Positions 1 through 6,449 of a stretch of DNA of 11,241 nucleotides are shown here, one piece after another. This DNA is from an uncultured Micrococcales bacterium. Its GTDB lineage: Bacteria > Actinomycetota > Actinomycetes > Actinomycetales > Microbacteriaceae. The notes beneath the pieces were generated by a model. The model saw only the letters and a program-made list of their open reading frames with translations, was not told the DNA's origin and did no database searches. Positions within the stretch are counted from its first letter, which is position 1. The number at the start of each line of letters is the position of its first letter. The stretch covers positions 1 to 11,241 of the forward strand of contig CAITNA010000204.1 in the NCBI GenBank assembly GCA_903893675.1. Reading direction: 5' to 3'. Made by a program: the position numbers and the translations under genes.

Positions 1-664
1 CGGTCTCGCCAATCAGGTCGACGTCGTGACTGATCACAATCAGGCCGCCCTGGTATGTCTTCAAGAACTCGCGCAACCAGACCACCGAGTCGGCATCGAG
101 GTGGTTGGTCGGCTCGTCGAGAATCATGGTCTCGGCGTCACTAAACAAAATTCGGGCTAGCTCAATGCGACGACGCTGACCACCGCTGAGTGTCTTGAGC
201 GGTTGAGTCAATACCTTCTCACCAAGGCCTAGGTTGCTCGCGATTGCTGCGGCTTCGGCCTCAGCTGCATAGCCACCTGCTGCCTGAAAACGTTCCTCAA
301 GTTTTGGGTAGCGCGCCATCGCGGCGTCGTAAATCTTTTCGTCAACGCTTCCCATGTCGTGCGAGGTTTGCTCGAGTTGGCGAAGCAGGTCGCCTAGCCC
401 GCGGGCATTAAGAATACGATCGCGTGCGAGTTCCTCTGGGTCGCCGCTGCGCGGGTCTTGCGGCAGGTAACCGATCTCTCCGACGCGCTCTACCTTGCCG
501 TGCGATGGCTGGCCGTCGCCCGCCAAAATCTTTGTCAAGGTGGTCTTGCCAGCGCCGTTGCGGCCAACCAGCCCAATCTTGTCGCCCTTGGCTACACGGA
601 AGTTAACCTCGTGCATCAGCAGGCGTGCGCCGATGCGAATCTCGAGGTCGCTTACCGCGATCAT
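1..664 (-). CDS. ABC-F family ATP-binding protein (C-terminal part cut off by window edge)
   Basis: Soluble twin-ATPase protein of the ABC-F family. Members lack membrane segments and mostly act on ribosomes (translation factors or antibiotic-target protection) rather than in transport. The 221 visible residues contain the whole first nucleotide-binding domain: Walker A GRNGAGKTT (residues 34-42), signature LSGGQRRRIELAR (159-171), Walker B with the ABC-F-typical LDEPTNHLD (182-190) and switch histidine SHD (212-214). The family is usually about 530 residues, so the linker and second ATPase domain lie beyond position 1. The start is the ATG at 662-664, preceded by GGAG at 671-674 with a 6-nt spacer. 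It is divergent from bioY. The sequence resembles the single-domain-start ABC-F proteins (opening MIAVSDLEIRIG) common in actinobacteria. I cannot say which subfamily it belongs to, or whether it has a resistance role, without the second half. Confidence 0.93.
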   Translation of the reverse strand, partial: MIAVSDLEIRIGARLLMHEVNFRVAKGDKIGLVGRNGAGKTTLTKILAGDGQPSHGKVERVGEIGYLPQDPRSGDPEELARDRILNARGLGDLLRQLEQTSHDMGSVDEKIYDAAMARYPKLEERFQAAGGYAAEAEAAAIASNLGLGEKVLTQPLKTLSGGQRRRIELARILFSDAETMILDEPTNHLDADSVVWLREFLKTYQGGLIVISHDVDLIGET

Positions 665-755
665 TTGTTACTCCAATTGACTTGAGCGGCCCGTTGACGC
701 ACGCTCGCAAAAGTCCCAGTCTACAATTGAGGCAACAAACACCCTAGGAGAACTC
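665..755. promoter_or_regulatory. Divergent intergenic region, ABC-F gene / bioY
   Basis: This 91-bp gap must hold the promoters of both divergent genes. On the plus strand TACAAT (722-727) is a good -10 candidate for bioY, about 30 nt before the ATG. A TTGACG at 694-699 is too far away (22-nt spacer) to be a normal -35, so the promoter appears to have a weak -35. On the minus strand TAGACT (723-718) is a -10-like hexamer for the ABC-F gene; it overlaps the bioY -10 almost completely. The 7-mer CAATTGA occurs at 674-680 and 724-730, exactly 50 bp apart. The bioY ribosome-binding site AGGAG is at 746-750. The promoter calls are pattern matches only. Confidence 0.45.
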
Positions 756-1340
756 ATGAGCTTGGCTCTCACCCACCGCACCACCCTGGTTGACCGCTTT
801 GTTAGCAAGTCGCTCGCAGCAGACATCGTTCTCGTTGTCGCCGGCACCGCACTAACCGCAGCTGCTGCACAGCTGCAGATTCCAGCCTCACCAGTTCCAT
901 TCACTTTCCAGACCCTGGCCGTGCTGCTCGTCGGTTCGGTTCTCGGCTCGGTGCGCGGCGCACTATCGCTCGCGCTCTACGCAGTGCTCGGCACTTTCCT
1001 TCCGATCTACACCAACCACACATCAGGTCTTGACCACCTGTTCGGTGCAACCGGTGGCTACATCATCTCGTTCGTCGTTGCTTCGGCACTCGTCGGCTTT
1101 CTAGCTGAAAAGGGCTGGTCGAAGTCGGTTCCTCTGATGTTCATCTCGTATGTACTCGGAACCGCAATCGTCTACGCAATCGGTGCAAGCTGGTTGACCT
1201 ACGGCTACCTCGGTGGCGACTGGTCGAAGGGGTTGGCATTCGGTGTCACCCCATTCCTCATCTGGGATGCAGTGAAGGCGATCATCGCCGGCGCGCTAGT
1301 GCCTGCCGGTTGGTCATTGGCCAAGGCGCTCAAGAAGTAA
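756..1340 (+). CDS. bioY: BioY, biotin-binding S component of an ECF transporter
   Basis: Integral membrane protein that captures biotin. In the ECF family it works either with an ATPase/T-component module (BioMN or the shared EcfAA'T) or, in some bacteria, alone. It is 194 residues, the usual length, and strongly hydrophobic with about six membrane segments. Family hallmarks visible are PVPFTFQT (residues 46-53), the glycine-rich GATGGY (97-102) and the C-terminal PFLIWDAVK (166-174), where Asp171 and Lys174 match the conserved D..K of the family. The start ATG has AGGAG five bases upstream. No bioM or bioN follows: the gene ends in a terminator hairpin, so it is monocistronic here and its energising module, if any, must be encoded elsewhere. 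Biotin uptake is the expected role. Confidence 0.95.
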   Translation: MSLALTHRTTLVDRFVSKSLAADIVLVVAGTALTAAAAQLQIPASPVPFTFQTLAVLLVGSVLGSVRGALSLALYAVLGTFLPIYTNHTSGLDHLFGATGGYIISFVVASALVGFLAEKGWSKSVPLMFISYVLGTAIVYAIGASWLTYGYLGGDWSKGLAFGVTPFLIWDAVKAIIAGALVPAGWSLAKALKK

Positions 1341-1351
1341 GACTTCAAATA

Positions 1352-1383
1352 AAAAGAACCCCGTGGAAACACGGGGTTCTTTT
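1352..1383. terminator. Strong hairpin terminator between convergent bioY and suf operon
   Basis: A perfect 14-bp stem (1352-1365 paired with 1370-1383) closes on a GAAA tetraloop (1366-1369). The stem has a GC core (ACCCCGTG / CACGGGGT) and A-rich and T-rich outer ends, so on either strand the hairpin is followed by a T-run formed by its own second arm. It begins 12 nt after the bioY stop and lies 22 nt beyond the sufT stop on the other strand. This fits a bidirectional Rho-independent terminator for both transcripts. Confidence 0.93.
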
Positions 1384-1384
1384 C

Positions 1385-1418
1385 TTAGATGCTGAATCTG
1401 ACTGTTAGATGCTGAATC
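1385..1418. repeat. 14-bp direct repeat spanning the sufT stop codon
   Basis: TTAGATGCTGAATC occurs at 1385-1398 and again at 1405-1418, a 20-bp period; over the full 20-bp unit 17 of 20 bases match. The copy at 1405-1418 holds the last codons and TAA of sufT (minus strand). The other copy lies just downstream in the untranslated stretch before the terminator. This looks like a small tandem duplication of the gene end by slippage. Confidence 0.85.
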
Positions 1419-1731
1419 CGATGGCCCGCATTTGCTCTTTGCCATCCTCAGTGATGCGCTCAGGACCCCAAGGCGGCATCCATACCCAGTTGATGCGGAA
1501 CCCCTCGACAACGCCGTCTAGCGCCTCTGCAGTCTGCTCCTCGATTACATCGGTGAGCGGGCATCCGGCGCTGGTTAGCGTCATGTTGATGAGCAAGCTG
1601 GCGTCGTCGGCCTTCTGCAGGTCATAGATCAAACCGAGGTCATAGATATTGACGCCGAGCTCAGGGTCAATTACCTCTTTGAGGGCCTCGACGACCTCGT
1701 CGTATTTCTGCGGGTCTAGCTCAGTTGGCAT
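1405..1731 (-). CDS. sufT: SufT-type metal-sulfur cluster assembly factor (MIP18/DUF59 family)
   Basis: Small cytosolic protein of the MIP18/DUF59 family, auxiliary to iron-sulfur cluster maturation. It is 108 residues, the normal length for a stand-alone SufT. Visible family features are the N-terminal VIDPELGVNIYDLGLIY stretch (residues 20-36), the TSAGCP motif with the conserved Cys57 proposed to contact metal or cluster, and the C-terminal WMPPWGPERIT block. It is the last gene of the suf operon. Its ATG overlaps the sufC stop by one base (TAATG) and I see no clear Shine-Dalgarno, so translation probably depends on coupling to sufC. Related PaaD proteins serve phenylacetate oxygenases, but the operon context argues for Suf. 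Its 3' end is duplicated just past the stop codon. Confidence 0.92.
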   Translation of the reverse strand: MPTELDPQKYDEVVEALKEVIDPELGVNIYDLGLIYDLQKADDASLLINMTLTSAGCPLTDVIEEQTAEALDGVVEGFRINWVWMPPWGPERITEDGKEQMRAIGFSI

Positions 1732-2483
1732 TAGGCATTCACGTAACGGTCGTAACCCTCGGCCTCGAGGCGAGCAGCCAGTTCTGGGCCGCCCTCTTCT
1801 GCGATCTTGCCTGCAACAAATACGTGCACGAAGTCTGGCTTGATGTAGTTCAGGATGCGGGTGTAGTGAGTGATCAGCAGCACGCCGAAGCCGTTCGCAG
1901 CCTTTGCTCGGTTGACACCCTCTGAAACAATGCGTAGTGCGTCGACGTCAAGGCCCGAGTCGGTCTCGTCGAGAACTGCGAACTTCGGCTTGAGCAGCTC
2001 GAGCTGAAGAATCTCGTGGCGCTTCTTCTCGCCACCCGAGAAGCCCTCGTTGACGTTGCGCTCGGTGAAGTCTGAATCCATCTTGAGGTTGCCCATCGCC
2101 TCGCGAACCTCGGTGACCCAAGGGCGAATCGCAGGTGCTTCGCCGGCAATGGCGGTCTTCGCGGTGCGCAAGAAGTTGCTCACGGTAACGCCAGGAATCT
2201 CGACCGGGTACTGCATGGCCAGGAAGAGACCGGCACGGGCACGCTCATCGACACTCATGTCGAGAACGTTCTCGCCATCGAGCAGGATCTCGCCCTCGGT
2301 CACGGTGTACTTCGGGTGCCCGGCGATTGTGTAGGCAAGCGTCGACTTGCCCGAACCGTTAGGGCCCATGATTGCGTGGGTCTCGCCGCTGCGAATGGTC
2401 AGGTCGACACCGCGAAGGATGGCCTTTGGACCCTGTTCGGTCTCAACCGAAACGTGCAGGTTCTTGATTTGCAACAGTGCCAT
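1731..2483 (-). CDS. sufC: SufC, ATPase of the SufBCD iron-sulfur scaffold
   Basis: Cytosolic ABC-type ATPase that binds SufB and SufD and drives conformational change for cluster assembly; it is not a transporter. It is 250 residues, typical for SufC. Motifs in order are Walker A GPNGSGKST (40-48), Q-loop Gln91 in the AMQYP context, signature FSGGEKKRHEI (148-158), Walker B ending in the SufC-diagnostic LDETDSGLD (171-179), and switch His206 in LITHY. The variant signature and the ETDSGLD box separate SufC from ordinary ABC transport ATPases. The start lies 2 nt after the stop of the Rieske gene, with GAGG seven bases upstream. It is the fourth gene of the operon; the sufT start overlaps its stop. 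Confidence 0.97.
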   Translation of the reverse strand: MALLQIKNLHVSVETEQGPKAILRGVDLTIRSGETHAIMGPNGSGKSTLAYTIAGHPKYTVTEGEILLDGENVLDMSVDERARAGLFLAMQYPVEIPGVTVSNFLRTAKTAIAGEAPAIRPWVTEVREAMGNLKMDSDFTERNVNEGFSGGEKKRHEILQLELLKPKFAVLDETDSGLDVDALRIVSEGVNRAKAANGFGVLLITHYTRILNYIKPDFVHVFVAGKIAEEGGPELAARLEAEGYDRYVNA

Positions 2484-2485
2484 TT

Positions 2486-2797
2486 TTATGCCTCGTACTC
2501 GATGTAGATGTCGTTGTTTTCGATGATGACCTCGTAGGTCGAAACTGGTTCGTATGCAGGCAGGCTCAGTGGCTTGCCGGTGGCTAGCTCAAACTTTGCG
2601 CCGTGAGCCCAGCACTCGATGCTGTTGTTGTCGACAAATCCCTCGCTAAGCGAGATCTCGCCGTGTGAGCACTTGTCATCGAGAGCGAAGACCTCGCCCT
2701 CCTTGGAGCGAACCAATGCGATTGGGTGCTCAGAGATGACAACGCGCAGTGCCTTGCCAGGCTTGAGGTCGTCTAGTGCGCAGATGCGAATTGCCAT
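2486..2797 (-). CDS. Rieske-type [2Fe-2S] ferredoxin-like protein of the suf operon
   Basis: Small soluble Rieske-domain protein of the non-heme iron oxygenase ferredoxin-subunit type, 103 residues. The two cluster-binding halves are intact: Cys43-Ser-His45 (CSHGE) and Cys62-Trp-Ala-His65 (CWAHG), giving the two Cys and two His that ligate a [2Fe-2S] cluster. There is no signal peptide or membrane segment, so it is cytosolic. Genes like this are commonly embedded between sufD and sufC in actinobacteria. An electron-transfer role in cluster assembly is a plausible inference, but its function is not established by the sequence. No oxygenase partner is encoded nearby. The start overlaps the sufD stop by one base (TAATG); AAGGAG lies at 2812-2807, nine bases upstream. 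Confidence 0.93.
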   Translation of the reverse strand: MAIRICALDDLKPGKALRVVISEHPIALVRSKEGEVFALDDKCSHGEISLSEGFVDNNSIECWAHGAKFELATGKPLSLPAYEPVSTYEVIIENNDIYIEYEA

Positions 2798-3945
2798 TAG
2801 TTGTTGCTCCTTGCCAGTTCTGCTTCGATCGATTCGTTTAGTCGGGCTTCGAGCGACTCGATGCCGATCTGCTGGATTACTTCGTTTAGGAACCCGCGAA
2901 CCACCAGACGCTTTGCGTCAAGTGGATTGATTCCGCGAGCCTGTAGGTAGAACAACTGCTCGTCATCGAAACGACCCGACGCACTTGCGTGGCCAGCGCC
3001 TTCGATTTCGCCAGTCTCGATCTCAAGGTTTGGCACCGAGTCGGCGCGAGCGCCATCGGTTAGCAAAAGGTTGCGGTTCAACTCGTATGTGTCTGTGCCC
3101 TCTGCGGCCTGACGAATCAGCACGTCGCCAACCCAAACGGTGCGTGCGCCTTCACCCTGCAGTGCACCCTTGTATGTCACGCGCGACTTGCAGTTAGCAA
3201 CGGCGTGGTCGACATAGCTGCGGTGTTCGAGGAACTGCTTCTCGCCTGCAAAGTAGGTGCCGAGCAATTCGACCTCGCCGCCAGGCGCGGTGAACTCTGC
3301 GGTCGGGCTGATGCGAACGGTCTTGCCGCCAAGCGAGACGACAATGTGCTTGAGCTTTGCGTTGCGACCAATTCGAGCAAACTGCGCCGAGGTGTGCACA
3401 GCGGTGTCGTTCCAGTCCTGCAAAGAGATAACTGTTAGCTGACTCTCGTCGCCAACCAGAATTTCGACGGTCTCTGCAATCGATGCATCGCCAGTGTGGT
3501 CGAGCACGACTACTCCGCGGGCGAAGGTCTCGCTCTTGATGATCAAGTGTGCTGCGCTGTGCTTGCCTGGGTTTGCAATTGAAACTATGGTCGGTTCGCT
3601 CTGCTCGCCGGCAACGGTCAACTTGAGTGCGGTCGATGCGGCTGCCCATCCGTTTGCGGTGGCGACATCCTCAGGCAAGCCGGCGCGACCAAAGTCGGCG
3701 TCCGTTGCGGTGACGTGCTCTGCCGTTGCCGGGCCACTGACCTTAATGCCTTCGATGGCGTTAGTCAGTGTTGCGGTGTCGAGCCCGCCTAGAGCCTCGG
3801 CGTCGAGATAACGCCACTGCTCGTCTGTCTTGCTAACCGCGTTGTGCTCTGCAGGGTTGGCAGAACGAAGGCGCTCGTTGCGAGTCTGAATTGGAATGCC
3901 AGCTCCGTGGCTGTGGCCAGTGCTTCCCGGGCGAACGATCTCCAT
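2797..3945 (-). CDS. sufD: SufD, scaffold subunit of the SufBCD complex
   Basis: Non-catalytic partner of SufB in the SufBC2D scaffold; SufD is needed for iron acquisition and cluster formation. It is 382 residues. The N-terminal 110 or so residues are poorly conserved. The C-terminal half carries the beta-helix core of the SufB/SufD superfamily and ends in the shared signature GHASASGRFDDEQLFYLQAR (318-337) and VVRGFLNEVI. His319 sits where SufD enzymes have the conserved histidine facing SufB. The chosen ATG overlaps the sufB stop by one base (TAATG) and has AAGGAG at 3961-3956, ten bases upstream. It is the second gene of the operon. A 151-codon open frame on the same strand inside it is only a frame shadow. 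Confidence 0.95.
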   Translation of the reverse strand: MEIVRPGSTGHSHGAGIPIQTRNERLRSANPAEHNAVSKTDEQWRYLDAEALGGLDTATLTNAIEGIKVSGPATAEHVTATDADFGRAGLPEDVATANGWAAASTALKLTVAGEQSEPTIVSIANPGKHSAAHLIIKSETFARGVVVLDHTGDASIAETVEILVGDESQLTVISLQDWNDTAVHTSAQFARIGRNAKLKHIVVSLGGKTVRISPTAEFTAPGGEVELLGTYFAGEKQFLEHRSYVDHAVANCKSRVTYKGALQGEGARTVWVGDVLIRQAAEGTDTYELNRNLLLTDGARADSVPNLEIETGEIEGAGHASASGRFDDEQLFYLQARGINPLDAKRLVVRGFLNEVIQQIGIESLEARLNESIEAELARSNN

Positions 3946-5360
3946 TAACCGACCGCTCCTTCCATCTGCATCTGAATCAGCTTGTTGAGCTCGAGAGCGT
4001 ATTCCATCGGCAATTCCTTGGCGATTGGCTCAATGAAGCCGCGAACGATCATGGCCATCGCTTCGTCTTCAGGCATGCCACGAGACATCAGGTAGAACAA
4101 CTGCTCGTCGCTCACGCGTGAAACGGTTGCCTCGTGACCCATCGTGACATCGTCTTCACGAACATCAACGGCCGGGTATGTGTCGCTGCGCGAAATCGTG
4201 TCGACCAACAGTGCGTCACAGCGAACTGTGTTTGCGCTGTGGTGTGCACCTGGGTTCACCCGAATCTCACCGCGGTATGAAGAACGACCGCCACCACGGG
4301 CAATCGACTTCGAAACAATCGAGGATGAAGTGTGCGGTGCGAGGTGAATCATCTTGGCACCTGCATCCTGGTGCTGACCTGGGCCCGCAAATGCAACCGA
4401 CAGAGTTTCGCCACGTGCGTGCTCACCGGCGAGAATGATCGCTGGGTACTTCATGGTCACCTTCGAGCCGATGTTGCCATCGACCCACTCCATGGTTGCG
4501 CCCTCGTGTGCGATTGCGCGCTTGGTCACCAGGTTGTAGACGTTGGTCGACCAGTTCTGGATAGTGGTGTAGCGAACGCGTGCGTTCTTCTTCACGATGA
4601 TTTCAACCACTGCCGAGTGCAGTGAGTCGCTCTGATAAATCGGGGCGGTGCATCCCTCGATGTAGTGAACGTATGAACCCTCGTCGGCGATGATCAGGGT
4701 GCGCTCGAACTGCCCCATGTTCTCGGTGTTGATGCGGAAGTATGCCTGCAGCGGGATCTCGACGTGAACGCCCTTTGGCACATAGACGAACGAGCCGCCT
4801 GACCAAACGGCTGTGTTGAGAGCTGCGAACTTGTTGTCGCCTGCAGGAATGACGGTGCCGAAGTACTCCTGGAAGATCTCCGGGTGCTCTTTGAGGGCGG
4901 TGTCGGTGTCTAGGAAGATTACGCCTTGCTTCTCAAGCTCCTCGTGAATCTGGTGGTAGACCACCTCAGACTCGTATTTCGCGGCGACACCGGCAACGAG
5001 GCGTGAGCGCTCTGCCTCTGGAATGCCTAGGCGCTCGTAGGTGTTGCGAATGTCTTCTGGCAGGTCTTCCCAGCTCTGGGCCTGCTTTTCGGTGGAACGC
5101 ACGAAGTACTTGATGTTGTCGAAGTCGATGCCGCTGAGGTCTGCGCCCCACGAAGGCATTGGCTTGCGCTGGAAGAAGTTGTAGCCCTTGAGGCGGGTTT
5201 CGAGCATCCAGTCTGGTTCGCTCTTCTTGCCCGAGATGTCCTTTACGACATCCTCGTTGATTCCACGCTTGGCTGAGGCTCCGGCTGCGTCGGTGTCCGA
5301 CCATCCGAATTCATAAACGCCAAGGGAGTCGAGTTCGGAACGATCTACTGTGTCGGACAT
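3945..5360 (-). CDS. sufB: SufB, iron-sulfur cluster scaffold
   Basis: Main scaffold subunit on which the Fe-S cluster is built, in complex with SufC and SufD in the cytosol. With the start at 5360 it has 471 residues, the normal length of an intein-free SufB; some actinobacterial SufB genes carry inteins and this one does not. Key residues seen: Cys237 in EGCTAP, Cys381 in NTVRCDALL (matching the catalytic cysteine of E. coli SufB) and His409-Glu410 in MGHEATVSR, followed by SDEQLFYL. I chose the ATG at 5358-5360 because it has AAGGAG (5374-5369) with an 8-base spacer and opens the conserved N-terminus. The frame stays open upstream to 5459, but that ATG has no ribosome-binding site and would add 33 non-conserved residues. 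First gene of the operon; no sufR precedes it. Confidence 0.96.
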   Translation of the reverse strand: MSDTVDRSELDSLGVYEFGWSDTDAAGASAKRGINEDVVKDISGKKSEPDWMLETRLKGYNFFQRKPMPSWGADLSGIDFDNIKYFVRSTEKQAQSWEDLPEDIRNTYERLGIPEAERSRLVAGVAAKYESEVVYHQIHEELEKQGVIFLDTDTALKEHPEIFQEYFGTVIPAGDNKFAALNTAVWSGGSFVYVPKGVHVEIPLQAYFRINTENMGQFERTLIIADEGSYVHYIEGCTAPIYQSDSLHSAVVEIIVKKNARVRYTTIQNWSTNVYNLVTKRAIAHEGATMEWVDGNIGSKVTMKYPAIILAGEHARGETLSVAFAGPGQHQDAGAKMIHLAPHTSSSIVSKSIARGGGRSSYRGEIRVNPGAHHSANTVRCDALLVDTISRSDTYPAVDVREDDVTMGHEATVSRVSDEQLFYLMSRGMPEDEAMAMIVRGFIEPIAKELPMEYALELNKLIQMQMEGAVG

Positions 5361-5398
5361 GCCGAAATCTCCTTCTAGAGCGCGAATATCATTTCGGC
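5361..5398 (-). promoter_or_regulatory. Inverted repeat enclosing the sufB ribosome-binding site
   Basis: GCCGAAAT at 5361-5368 and ATTTCGGC at 5391-5398 form a perfect 8-bp inverted repeat with a 22-nt loop. In the sufB transcript the distal arm comes first, the loop carries the Shine-Dalgarno AAGGAG (5374-5369), and the proximal arm fills exactly the 8 bases between it and the ATG (5360). A CUC in the loop could also pair with the GAG of the Shine-Dalgarno. An RNA hairpin here could affect initiation of sufB; a DNA operator is the alternative. Function is inference. Confidence 0.45.
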
Positions 5399-5550
5399 CC
5401 ACTGATGAAACTCGATGCGGGCGGCCATAATTCCCGAAAACGGGGTTTAGGGGCGCCATTGCGGTGTGCGAAACTAGAAAAACCTAGTCAATCGCGAACG
5501 GCCTCAAGTCTAACCTTGGCCTCAGGCCCTGACTAGCCCCGAAAGGCCCC
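5399..5550. promoter_or_regulatory. Divergent control region, sufB / ctaA
   Basis: Together with the hairpin next to sufB this is a 190-bp gene-free stretch. Minus strand: TAGACT (5512-5507) is a -10-like hexamer that would give sufB a leader of roughly 140 nt; no good -35 accompanies it. The 16-bp element ACTAG-N6-CTAGT (5473-5488) and GGCCT-C-AGGCC (5518-5528) are short inverted repeats that could be protein-binding sites. GGCCTCA is repeated directly at 5500-5506 and 5518-5524. Plus strand: I find no convincing promoter for ctaA; its weak ribosome-binding site AAAGG is at 5542-5546. No SufR-like or other known operator is recognisable. Confidence 0.4.
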
Positions 5551-6447
5551 ATGTCACTGCTGCAGACCCTGATCACCAAGCCAAGTCGCCGCACCCTTCG
5601 TGGCTATGCCCTGGCCAACCTGATTGCCCAGATTCTCATCGTGGTAACAGGTGGCGTTGTGCGCCTGACCGGTTCGGGCCTAGGTTGCCCAACCTGGCCG
5701 AAGTGCACCGATTCTTCACTGGTCACGGTTCCTGCCCAGGGCATCCACGGCATCATCGAGTTCGCAAACCGCACCCTCACCGGCGCTCTGGTGATCATCG
5801 CCGCGCTGGTCTTCTTGGCGGCCATTCGCCAGCCCAAGGATGAGCGTGCAGGCCTTGTCTGGCCAGCAGCGTTTGTGGTTGCCGGCATCTTTGTTCAGGC
5901 GGTCGTCGGTGGCGTCAGCGTTTGGTTCAAGCTCAACCCTTGGATCGTCGCCGCGCACTTCTTGATCTCAGGCGTGTTGATTGTGGTTGCCACGGTTCTG
6001 TATTGGCGCAGTCTTCGGGTTGTTCACTGGCCGGTTGCTCCGCTCACCTATTCGCTCGCACCATGGATCTTCATCGTCGGTGCAGTAACGGTCGTGATGG
6101 GCGTTCTCGTCACCGGAGCTGGCCCGCACGCTGGCGACCTCGGCACTCCGCGCAACGGGTTGCCACTCGAAATCATCGAGCACGTTCACTCCTACCCGGC
6201 CTATGCACTCTTGGCGCTCGCTCTTGCACAGCTTGGTTCGGTTCGTCGCGCACCTGCAGGCACGCTGCGAATCGTAAAGCGCGTTACCTGGTTGCTGCTC
6301 GCGTCAATCGCGTTGCAGGCAACCATCGGAATCATCCAGGCGCGCACCGGAGTGCCAGCCACTTTGGTCGCGCTTCACATGTTTGGTGCATCCGTATTGA
6401 TTAGTTTGCTAACCGCAAACTTCTTGGCCATTCGCGGCAAGCACTAA
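5551..6447 (+). CDS. ctaA: CtaA, heme A synthase (COX15 family)
   Basis: Membrane enzyme that oxidises the C8 methyl of heme O to the formyl group of heme A for the cytochrome aa3 oxidase. It is 298 residues with about eight hydrophobic segments in two homologous four-helix halves. Features seen: RLTGSGLGCPTWPKC, with Cys46 and Cys52 in the first external loop as in the cysteine-pair class of CtaA; Glu70 in IEFANRT; His66, His136, His211 and His276 as the candidate heme-ligand histidines; and TGAGPHAGD (188-196) opening the second half. The start is fixed: an in-frame TGA lies at 5530-5532 and the ATG at 5551 is the first start after it, with AAAGG four bases upstream. The photolyase gene follows two bases after the stop. 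Confidence 0.95.
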   Translation: MSLLQTLITKPSRRTLRGYALANLIAQILIVVTGGVVRLTGSGLGCPTWPKCTDSSLVTVPAQGIHGIIEFANRTLTGALVIIAALVFLAAIRQPKDERAGLVWPAAFVVAGIFVQAVVGGVSVWFKLNPWIVAAHFLISGVLIVVATVLYWRSLRVVHWPVAPLTYSLAPWIFIVGAVTVVMGVLVTGAGPHAGDLGTPRNGLPLEIIEHVHSYPAYALLALALAQLGSVRRAPAGTLRIVKRVTWLLLASIALQATIGIIQARTGVPATLVALHMFGASVLISLLTANFLAIRGKH

Positions 6448-6449
6448 TC

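Noticed and set aside
694..727. TTGACG ... TACAAT as a complete sigma70 promoter for bioY
   Set aside because: The 22-nt spacer is too long for a normal promoter; only the -10 candidate was kept.
668..904. 78-codon minus-strand frame overlapping the start of bioY
   Set aside because: It runs antisense through the bioY N-terminus, and its end falls on the ABC-F ribosome-binding site; no recognisable protein.
3194..3649. 151-codon open frame on the minus strand inside sufD
   Set aside because: It overlaps conserved SufD coding sequence in another frame, and its product is Arg/His/Cys-rich with no recognisable domain: a frame shadow.
5433..5444. CCCG-AAAA-CGGG mini-hairpin in the sufB/ctaA gap
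   Set aside because: The stem is only 4 bp with no T-tract; too weak to call as terminator or regulator.
5361..5459. 33-residue upstream extension of the sufB reading frame from an ATG at 5459
   Set aside because: It has no ribosome-binding site, adds residues not seen in SufB proteins and makes the protein longer than the family. The ATG at 5360 has AAGGAG at ideal spacing.
5922..6404. 160-codon open frame on the plus strand inside ctaA
   Set aside because: It is out of frame with an intact CtaA and its composition is Arg/Ser/His-rich, typical of a shadow of a GC-rich gene.
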